Source: an uncultured Candidatus Melainabacteria bacterium
Lineage (GTDB): Bacteria > Cyanobacteriota > Vampirovibrionia > Gastranaerophilales > Gastranaerophilaceae
DNA length: 18,468 bases
Assembly: GCA_934693215.1 (NCBI GenBank)
Contig: CAKUVB010000016.1
Span: 1-18,468 of the forward strand
Direction: 5' to 3'
The notes under the pieces are model-generated. The model was not told where the DNA came from. It made no database searches and saw only the letters and a program-made list of their open reading frames with translations. This document shows, one piece after another, positions 13,471 through 18,468 of the stretch; positions within the stretch are counted from its first letter, which is position 1, and every line of letters starts with the position of its first letter. A program made the position numbers and the translations under genes.

Positions 13471-13690
13471 ATGCAGTTTATTTAATTTTCAATCTCTACC
13501 AACGGAATCGGTAGACAAGTCTACCTCCCCTCTCACAAACGATACTTAATCGTTTGTTCGGCAGAGTGCCACAAGGGCATGCAGTTTATTTAATTTTCAA
13601 TCTCTACCAACGGAATCGGTAGACAAGTCTACCTCCCCTCTCACAAACGATACTTAATCGTTTGTTCGGCAGAGTGCCACAAGGGCATGC
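13460..13690. repeat. perfect 108-bp tandem duplication at the 5' side of tRNA-Leu
   Basis: Copies at 13460-13567 and 13568-13675 are identical, and a partial third copy of 15 bp (GCCACAAGGGCATGC) ends at 13690. That 15-mer contains the first ten bases of the tRNA. Each full unit also holds an inverted copy of 14 bases of the tRNA D arm (CGGAATCGGTAGAC at 13503-13516 and 13611-13624 on the plus strand). It has two hairpins, GGTAGAC/GTCTACC (13510-13525) and ACAAACGAT/ATCGTTTGT (13535-13557), repeated 108 bp later. No reading frame is apparent. Confidence 0.9.
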
Positions 13691-13752
13691 TGTTTTGAAA
13701 AATATTCTATTTTCAACTGATGTTGAAAGGTTTTATCCTTTCGACAATGTCT

Positions 13753-13781
13753 ATAATAATACAGACATAATTAATTGTCTA
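13753..13781 (-). promoter_or_regulatory. tRNA-Leu promoter
   Basis: On the minus strand TAGACA (13781-13776), a 17-bp spacer and TATTAT (13758-13753), each one mismatch from consensus. Transcription from here would include about 275 nt of leader carrying both repeat copies. Confidence 0.6.
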
Positions 13782-13800
13782 GCATTAATTTGTTAAAAAT

Positions 13801-13829
13801 TTGTAGTTTGCTCAAATTTGTGGTTAAAT
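13801..13829 (+). promoter_or_regulatory. promoter of the M16-like/udg pair
   Basis: TTGTAG (13801-13806), a 17-bp spacer ending in TGG, and TTAAAT (13824-13829). The TTGTAG -35 recurs at 10082 and 15722. Confidence 0.5.
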
Positions 13830-13849
13830 GAAAGAAAAATGAGGGTTTT

Positions 13850-15058
13850 ATGAAAGAATTTACGCTAAAAAATGATATCAAATCAGTTTATAAACAGAAT
13901 AAAAATACACCAAGAATGGCATTTACTTTAAATGTGGCAATTACTGAACCTGAAAAATTAGCCGGAACTTATTCGTTAATGAATAGGTTGTTATTGCAAG
14001 GTACTAAAAAATATTCAAATACTGAGTTAGCAAAAGTTTTAGATGAAAATGCTATTGAATTATATACAGATATGAAACAAGATTATTTGCGTTTTAGGTT
14101 TGTATGTTTAAATGAAGATTTTGGATTAGCGATAACAATTTTAGACGATATCATTAAAAACACTACATTTGATGAGTTTGACAAAGAAAAAGAAAAAATG
14201 CGTGGTGAAATTGTTGCAGAACTTGATTCAGCAAGAACAAAAGTTTCTGATGCTTTTATAAAAACTATTTATGAAAACCATTATTATGGAAATACTTATA
14301 CAAAAATGTTAGAAACTCTTGATAAAATTACCAAACAAGATGTAATAGATGCTTATCATAATATTTTAAAATTAGGTCAAAAAATATTATCTATAGTTGG
14401 GAGTTTAGAATTCTCAGAAATAGAGCCTTTGTTAGAACAAACTATTGGTAGTTTAGAGAATAGTTCTGTAGAATCAAGTAAAATCGAGAAGCCTGAATTG
14501 GATTCAGCAAAAAGAGTTGACGTGATTAAAGAAGATGCAAACCAAGCTCAAATATATCAAGGTTGGTTAGTTCCAATTTTTGAATCAGAAGATTATCCTA
14601 CTCTAGCTGTTATAAATACGATATTAGGTGCAAGTGGGCTTTCTTCTCGATTGTTTTTAGAATTGAGAGATAAAAAAGGTTTAGCATATACCGTTAGAAC
14701 TTCTTGTGAATCTCATTTGAAATCTGCAATATTTAGTATTTATATTGCAACAGAACCTAAAAATATAGATGTTTCTTTAGCAGGTTTTAAAGAAGAAATA
14801 GATAAAATAAAAGAAGAATTAGTATCAGAAGAAGAATTAACTAATGCTAAGAATAATATAATAGGCAAACAACAATTTATAACTGAAACTAATTCTCAAC
14901 AGTCAACAGCACTTGCTTATTATGGAATTATGGGATTAGGCTTTGACTATCAAGCAAAAATAATAGATAAAATTAAAAAAGTAACATCAGAACAATTAAA
15001 AGAATGTGCAAATAAATATTTTACAGATAAATCAGTTATTACAGTATTAAGACCATAA
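13850..15058 (+). CDS. M16-family peptidase homologue lacking the zinc motif
   Basis: The 402-residue protein has the two-domain layout of M16B peptidases. The N-terminal site aligns as LAGTYSLMNRLLLQGTKKYS, so the zinc motif HxxEH is replaced by YSLMN (41-45). The later glutamate region EIVAELDSA (120-128) remains. The C-terminal domain keeps the substrate-side Arg/Tyr pair in LRDKKGLAYTV (Arg273, Tyr280). This is the pattern of the non-catalytic partner of heterodimeric M16 peptidases, where another subunit supplies zinc. No such partner is in the window. No signal peptide is visible. GAGGG (13841-13845) is the ribosome site. The uracil-DNA glycosylase gene starts 1 nt after the stop. Confidence 0.88.
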   Translation: MKEFTLKNDIKSVYKQNKNTPRMAFTLNVAITEPEKLAGTYSLMNRLLLQGTKKYSNTELAKVLDENAIELYTDMKQDYLRFRFVCLNEDFGLAITILDDIIKNTTFDEFDKEKEKMRGEIVAELDSARTKVSDAFIKTIYENHYYGNTYTKMLETLDKITKQDVIDAYHNILKLGQKILSIVGSLEFSEIEPLLEQTIGSLENSSVESSKIEKPELDSAKRVDVIKEDANQAQIYQGWLVPIFESEDYPTLAVINTILGASGLSSRLFLELRDKKGLAYTVRTSCESHLKSAIFSIYIATEPKNIDVSLAGFKEEIDKIKEELVSEEELTNAKNNIIGKQQFITETNSQQSTALAYYGIMGLGFDYQAKIIDKIKKVTSEQLKECANKYFTDKSVITVLRP

Positions 15059-15059
15059 A

Positions 15060-15650
15060 ATGACTAAAAAAGAAGTTTTAGAAATATTAAAATCAAAGTG
15101 TGAAAAATGTTTAGCTTGTGAGTTAGGCAAAACTCGAAACAAGTTGGTTTTTTCTGATGGAAATCCCGATACTGCAAAAGCTATTCTTATAGGTGAAGCT
15201 CCTGGAGCAAATGAAGATATGTCAGGAACACCTTTTGTTGGTAGAGCTGGCAAATTGTTGAACGATTTTCTTGCTCAAGTAGGGATTGATAGAGAAAAAG
15301 ATTTGTATATTATTAATACTGTAAAATGTCGTCCACCTCAAAATAGAGTCCCAACAAATGTTGAAAAAGAAAAATGTGTAGAATATCTTTATGAACAAAT
15401 ACGAGTTGTAAATCCAAAGATTTTGATATTTTGTGGTTCAACAGCTTTGCAGTCTTTTTATGATAAAAAAGTACCAATTTCAAAAATTCGTGGTGAATGG
15501 TTAGATATAGATGTTAATGGACAAAAATATAAATCAATGCCAATTTTTCACCCTTCATATCTTTTAAGAAATCATTCTATGGAAGCTGGTAAGCCAAGAG
15601 CTTTGATGCTTGAAGATTTAAAGAAAATACGAGATATTATAAATTCATAA
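15060..15650 (+). CDS. family-4 (Fe-S) uracil-DNA glycosylase
   Basis: This 196-residue DNA-repair enzyme removes uracil from DNA. The motifs are IGEAPGANEDMSGTPFVGRAG (44-64, catalytic pocket), NTVKCRPPQNR (86-96) and HPSYLLR (164-170). Four cysteines suited to a [4Fe-4S] cluster are Cys14, Cys17 (or Cys20), Cys90 and Cys106, as in the thermophile family-4 enzymes. Length is normal. It begins 1 nt after the M16-like gene with no ribosome site of its own, so it depends on translation of that gene. Confidence 0.94.
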   Translation: MTKKEVLEILKSKCEKCLACELGKTRNKLVFSDGNPDTAKAILIGEAPGANEDMSGTPFVGRAGKLLNDFLAQVGIDREKDLYIINTVKCRPPQNRVPTNVEKEKCVEYLYEQIRVVNPKILIFCGSTALQSFYDKKVPISKIRGEWLDIDVNGQKYKSMPIFHPSYLLRNHSMEAGKPRALMLEDLKKIRDIINS

Positions 15651-15657
15651 TATTGTG

Positions 15658-15696
15658 AATTGTAACTAAATATTAAATTGTAACTAAATATTAAAT
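15658..15696. repeat. 18-bp tandem direct repeat
   Basis: TGTAACTAAATATTAAAT occurs at 15661-15678 and again, exactly, at 15679-15696, preceded by AAT. A third, partial TTGTAACTAAAAT is at 15771-15783. All are upstream of the ADP-ribosyltransferase gene, and they could be protein-binding sites or simple slippage. Confidence 0.7.
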
Positions 15697-15721
15697 TGGA
15701 TTTGATATAGCTGAAATTGTG

Positions 15722-15748
15722 TTGTAGTGCCATATATGATATTATAAT
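15722..15748 (+). promoter_or_regulatory. likely promoter of the ADP-ribosyltransferase gene
   Basis: TTGTAG (15722-15727), a short 15-bp spacer and a perfect TATAAT (15743-15748). The leader would be about 70 nt. Confidence 0.45.
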
Positions 15749-15822
15749 CTGTGACACGTCTGGCAATTTTTTGTAACTAAAATGTTTATTAATAATAAGG
15801 GAATTAATAAACAGGAGTTATT

Positions 15823-17163
15823 ATGTCAATAAATAATAATGTGAATTTATCACAAGTCGCAAATCAGTATCAAAAAAATGATATTTTAACAAAAACTCAA
15901 AAATATCAAGTTAATCCAAATGCTGTTGACAAAACTCCAGATAAAGATACAGTTCAATTGTCATTAGGTTTGACGACAAAAGAAAAAGTCGGTATTGGAG
16001 CCGCAATAGCTACAGGTATAGCGTTAATAACTTTTGCAGTTTTAGGTAGAAATGGTCACTTAGGTGAAAGTGTTCAAAAATTCTTGGGAGGAAAGGCTAA
16101 AAAAGCTGCTCAAGAAATGGGTGAACATACACATACTTCAACGGGAACAACACAAGTGAAGCAAGAAACTAAAGTTGGAAATGAAACGAAACAAGAAGTT
16201 AAAGCAAAAGCCGAACAAGAAGCGAAGGCAAAAGCCGAACAAGAAGCGAAGGCAAAGACCGAACAAGAAGCGAAGGTAAAAGCCGAACAAGAGGCGAAGG
16301 CAAAAGCTGAACAAGAAGCGAAGGCAAAGGCTGAACAAGAAGCAATAAAAGATATTGAAATTAAAGAGACAGAATTTTCTGAACAAGTTCCAAGTATGTC
16401 ACGTTCTGAGCTTGCTAAGATTAGATATGATTTAGATATATATAGTGGCGATTTATATCAATTAGAAAAAAAATCACAAAAAGAAGGACTAACAAAACTT
16501 GAACAAGTTAAATTAGATTCTCTAAAAAGACAACGTGAATTAGTTCGTAGCAGAGAAAATGAGATTGAAAAATCATTAGAAAAATTTAAACCGACATTTG
16601 CAGAAAATACTCAAGTTCCTATGCACCATGATATAAATGGTTATAATAGTAAAGTTAGAGAAACTGTTGAAGCTAGAACTAATGGCATTAAAGGGTTAGG
16701 CGAAGAAGATGTAGAGGATATAATAGCTGCAGAAAAATATATGGCAAAAATCGATAAGGAATTTACAAAACTTCCTCCTTTGGAAAAGGATTGTATTGTA
16801 TATAGAGGAAGAACCGAAAATCCTGTAATAAAACGTTTTAATAAAGATTTCGAAATAATGGATAAAGCAAAAGTTGGTGATGTGATAGTTCCTGATACGG
16901 GTTATTCTTATACCGCTTTTAATCGCTCAATGGCAGAAAATTGGGGTGGAGAAGGTGCTAGATCTTATAATGAAGATGGTTCTTTAACAAGAAATATTAT
17001 GTATGAAATTCATTTGCCAAAAGGTGCAAAAGTTTCAAGAAACGGTGAACATGATGGCGAAGTTGTTATGCCTCGTGGAGCTCAATATATAATCAAAGAT
17101 AAAAAAGTTGACAAAGAAGGTTGTATGGAAGTTGTATTGGAATATATTTTACCTAAGTCTTGA
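15823..17163 (+). CDS. membrane-anchored putative ADP-ribosyltransferase with repeat linker
   Basis: The 446-residue protein has a polar N-terminus without signal peptide (1-52), one transmembrane helix (about 56-75), and a Lys/Ala/Glu linker of six exact-register 8-residue repeats of the KAKAEQEA type (127-174). A charged helical region follows (195-255). The C-terminal domain (about 265-446) looks like the R-S-E class of ADP-ribosyltransferase exoenzymes. Arg328 is in VYRGR, the S-T strand is GYSYTAF (360-366), and catalytic-type Glu413 is in DGEVVMPRGAQYII. The usual ExE/QxE motif reads DGE here, so its first glutamate is Asp411. Target and direction of export are unknown; a toxin or effector is inference. 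The ribosome site AGGAG is well placed. A direct repeat and a promoter lie upstream. Confidence 0.78.
   Translation: MSINNNVNLSQVANQYQKNDILTKTQKYQVNPNAVDKTPDKDTVQLSLGLTTKEKVGIGAAIATGIALITFAVLGRNGHLGESVQKFLGGKAKKAAQEMGEHTHTSTGTTQVKQETKVGNETKQEVKAKAEQEAKAKAEQEAKAKTEQEAKVKAEQEAKAKAEQEAKAKAEQEAIKDIEIKETEFSEQVPSMSRSELAKIRYDLDIYSGDLYQLEKKSQKEGLTKLEQVKLDSLKRQRELVRSRENEIEKSLEKFKPTFAENTQVPMHHDINGYNSKVRETVEARTNGIKGLGEEDVEDIIAAEKYMAKIDKEFTKLPPLEKDCIVYRGRTENPVIKRFNKDFEIMDKAKVGDVIVPDTGYSYTAFNRSMAENWGGEGARSYNEDGSLTRNIMYEIHLPKGAKVSRNGEHDGEVVMPRGAQYIIKDKKVDKEGCMEVVLEYILPKS
16201..16344 (+). repeat. 24-bp in-frame repeats (six units)
   Basis: Six 24-bp units encode KAKAEQEA variants (one KAKTEQEA, one KVKAEQEA). 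The near-identical DNA suggests recent slippage expansion and likely length variation between strains. The protein segment would be an extended or single-helix spacer like that of TolA. Confidence 0.85.
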
Positions 17164-17214
17164 TGTAATTTTATTGTTTATATATTAATGTAATAAAAAT
17201 TTACGTTTGTAGGG

Positions 17215-17243
17215 TTAACAAGTTTATAGACATGTGCTATCAT
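17215..17243 (+). promoter_or_regulatory. promoter of the 63-aa protein gene
   Basis: TTAACA (17215-17220), a 17-bp spacer ending TGC (extended -10) and TATCAT (17238-17243). Confidence 0.6.
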
Positions 17244-17275
17244 GTTTATATAAGCTACCACAAGGATTTTTATTT

Positions 17276-17467
17276 ATGGATATTACAAGCGTTTTAAATG
17301 CAGAATTATCAAGTAAAATTCAACTTATGCAACTTGATGTTGTTTCATCTGCGATGGAAGAAATAGATGATGTTGCAGTAAAAGTTGCAGAAACAGGTGA
17401 CCCTGCATATATTTTAGAGCTTAGCCCAATGGCATTGGCATTGTTTAATCAAGCATCAGGAAAATAA
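17276..17467 (+). CDS. small acidic protein of unknown function
   Basis: This is a 63-residue protein. The ATG at 17276 is chosen because AAGGA (17262-17266) lies 9 nt upstream; an earlier in-frame GTG at 17234 falls inside the promoter. The sequence begins MDITSVLNAELSSKIQLMQL and is predicted to be helical and acidic, with no membrane segment. The MDI start and helical pattern weakly recall short YjfB-like proteins, but the match is not good enough to assign. It follows the ADP-ribosyltransferase gene but has its own promoter, so a functional link (for example immunity) is only a possibility. Confidence 0.6.
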   Translation: MDITSVLNAELSSKIQLMQLDVVSSAMEEIDDVAVKVAETGDPAYILELSPMALALFNQASGK

Positions 17468-17480
17468 TTCGACTGAGTAA

Positions 17481-17510
17481 TTGTACTTTTTGCAAATTTT
17501 GAATTAAAAT
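17481..17510 (+). promoter_or_regulatory. promoter of the membrane-anchored Hsp20-like gene
   Basis: TTGTAC (17481-17486), an 18-bp spacer and TAAAAT (17505-17510), leaving a leader of about 20 nt with AAAGGAG (17521-17527). Confidence 0.5.
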
Positions 17511-17535
17511 CAAATTGCAGAAAGGAGATTTTGTT

Positions 17536-18054
17536 ATGCTTGATAATAATGAAGATAAAAATAAAATATATAAATACATTGGTTTGTTTTTTGCAGTAAT
17601 GGTCGGTGCATTCCTTGCCGTTTATTTTGCTATAACAATGGCTTTTAATACTTTATTCAATCCGTTTGTAACAATGCATCATTTGGACAAAGAAATGAAT
17701 AAAATGGAAAAAGAAATGATTCCAGCAGATTCAATTCTTCCTCAACATATGAGAAATTATTTTGAACAAGAAACAGGTAATCTAAATATTGTTCATTATA
17801 TAAAAAGTCCGGAAGAATACAAGTTTATAATTAATCTAAAACCATTTGACAATAATCCTAACAATATAGATATATCAATTCAAAAAAATACGATATCTTT
17901 TAGTGGAAAGGCTACAGTAGAAAAGAAACATTCTCAATCTTTTACAAGTTTTTCTCAATCTTATACTCTTGATGACGATGTAAATTTTGAAAAAATGAGT
18001 AAAAAACAAGTTAATAAGAATAAGTATATTGTTACTGTTCCTATAGAGGACTAA
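17536..18054 (+). CDS. membrane-anchored alpha-crystallin/Hsp20-like protein
   Basis: The 172-residue protein has one strong N-terminal transmembrane helix (about 12-36), a charged helical spacer (50-80), and a C-terminal beta-sandwich (about 85-172) that reads like an Hsp20 domain. Clues are the strand IVHYIKSPEEYKFIINLKPF, IDISIQKNTISFSGKA, SQSFTSFSQSYTL-DDDV and IVTVPI. Small heat-shock proteins hold unfolded proteins; here the domain would be membrane-tethered. The usual C-terminal IxI/V oligomer motif is missing, since the protein ends just after the last strand. The ATG at 17536 fits AAAGGAG at 8 nt; an in-frame TTG at 17515 would precede the ribosome site. The family assignment is by pattern, moderate certainty. 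Confidence 0.7.
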   Translation: MLDNNEDKNKIYKYIGLFFAVMVGAFLAVYFAITMAFNTLFNPFVTMHHLDKEMNKMEKEMIPADSILPQHMRNYFEQETGNLNIVHYIKSPEEYKFIINLKPFDNNPNNIDISIQKNTISFSGKATVEKKHSQSFTSFSQSYTLDDDVNFEKMSKKQVNKNKYIVTVPIED

Positions 18055-18097
18055 ATTTATACTTTTAAATAATTATATTTTGTTATATTTTAGAAGA

Positions 18098-18468
18098 ATG
18101 AATATATCAGGTGGAAAATTTAAAGGGCAGAGAGTTATTGCTCCTGACGAGAGAATAACTCGCCCTACGTTGTCAAAAGTAAGAATGGGACTTTTTAATA
18201 CGTTATTCTCTATTCTAGGAGATTTTGATAATTTATCATTTTTAGATGTTTACAGTGGTTCTGGAATCATGGGGTTAGAGGCTATATCTAGAGGCTTTAA
18301 AACTGTTACAAGTTTTGAACTAAATAAAAAGTCAGCTATTATTCTTAAAAAAAATTATGAGAACTTAGGTTTAAAACCAGATTTAATTGTGGGTAATGCT
18401 TTAAACTTGATACCAAAACTTCAATCAAAATATGATGTAGCTTATGTAGACCCGCCATATTCGGCAGG
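18098..18468 (+). CDS. rsmD: 16S rRNA (guanine966-N2)-methyltransferase, 3' end cut by window
   Basis: The first 123 codons of an open frame run off the right edge. The motifs are MNISGGKFKGQRV, RITRPTLSKVRMGLFNTL, the SAM loop FLDVYSGSGIMGLEAISRG, and the catalytic DPPYSA just before the edge; these are characteristic of RsmD, which methylates G966 of 16S rRNA. The start lies 43 nt after the Hsp20-like gene. A TGT-TATATT extended -10 (18081-18089) lies 8 nt before the ATG, with only a weak AGAAG between, so the leader is very short. Confidence 0.93.
   Translation, partial: MNISGGKFKGQRVIAPDERITRPTLSKVRMGLFNTLFSILGDFDNLSFLDVYSGSGIMGLEAISRGFKTVTSFELNKKSAIILKKNYENLGLKPDLIVGNALNLIPKLQSKYDVAYVDPPYSA

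Noticed and set aside
13471..13690. Extra tRNA genes upstream of tRNA-Leu
   Set aside because: Only the first bases and an inverted D-arm piece are present; no complete acceptor, anticodon or T arm can be formed.
16138..16386. Minus-strand frame rich in Phe/Leu/Cys
   Set aside because: It is the reverse of the 24-bp repeats; its composition is explained by the KAKAEQEA repeat on the plus strand.

Overview
This is an AT-rich chromosomal segment from a Gram-negative-type bacterium. A secreted SLH-domain protein, a SPOR-domain membrane protein, queuosine synthesis and very low GC together would fit an uncultured gut relative of the cyanobacteria (Gastranaerophilales/Vampirovibrionia). That placement is inference; no rRNA or other decisive marker is present. 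Most genes are housekeeping, and the unusual material lies mainly in the intergenic regions and at the two ends.

Layout. Bases 1-1650 hold two tandem paralogous glycine-rich membrane-type proteins of unknown function, the first cut by the window edge. A 333-bp gap follows with a candidate small RNA. Next come a small secreted Tyr/Asn-rich protein (minus strand) and a divergent SLH-domain protein (2392-3540). Bases 3541-4420 have no protein gene. They contain a bidirectional terminator, CGTCAT-ended palindromic repeats, and two candidate small RNAs on opposite strands. A DegT-family sugar aminotransferase (4421-5539) stands alone.

Bases 5631-10062 form a tight co-directional cluster: HEAT-repeat protein, queC, DUF366 protein, SPOR protein, TatD nuclease and TlyA rRNA methyltransferase. 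Neighbours overlap or nearly touch, so this looks like one operon. Then come speD (S-adenosylmethionine decarboxylase), a small ribbon-helix-helix protein and, on the minus strand, a sensorless histidine kinase with a REC-GGDEF-like-REC response regulator.

After a small orphan nucleotidyltransferase there is tRNA-Leu(UAA) on the minus strand. Its long 5' side carries a perfect 108-bp tandem duplication that includes pieces of the tRNA itself. An M16-like peptidase homologue lacking the zinc motif and a family-4 uracil-DNA glycosylase form a two-gene unit. They are followed by a membrane-anchored putative ADP-ribosyltransferase, a 63-aa small protein, a membrane-anchored alpha-crystallin-like protein and the start of rsmD, cut by the right edge.

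The main novelty candidates are (1) three intergenic small RNA candidates (1744-1914, 4148-4268, and minus 4001-3880). Each starts just after the same motif, ATACTTTATATA-N3-GTAAG, and ends at its own terminator. (2) The putative ADP-ribosyltransferase with a TM segment and a repeat linker. (3) The tRNA-Leu leader duplication. (4) Three starts lacking a usable Shine-Dalgarno sequence, each exactly 6 nt from a -10 box, suggesting leaderless transcripts.
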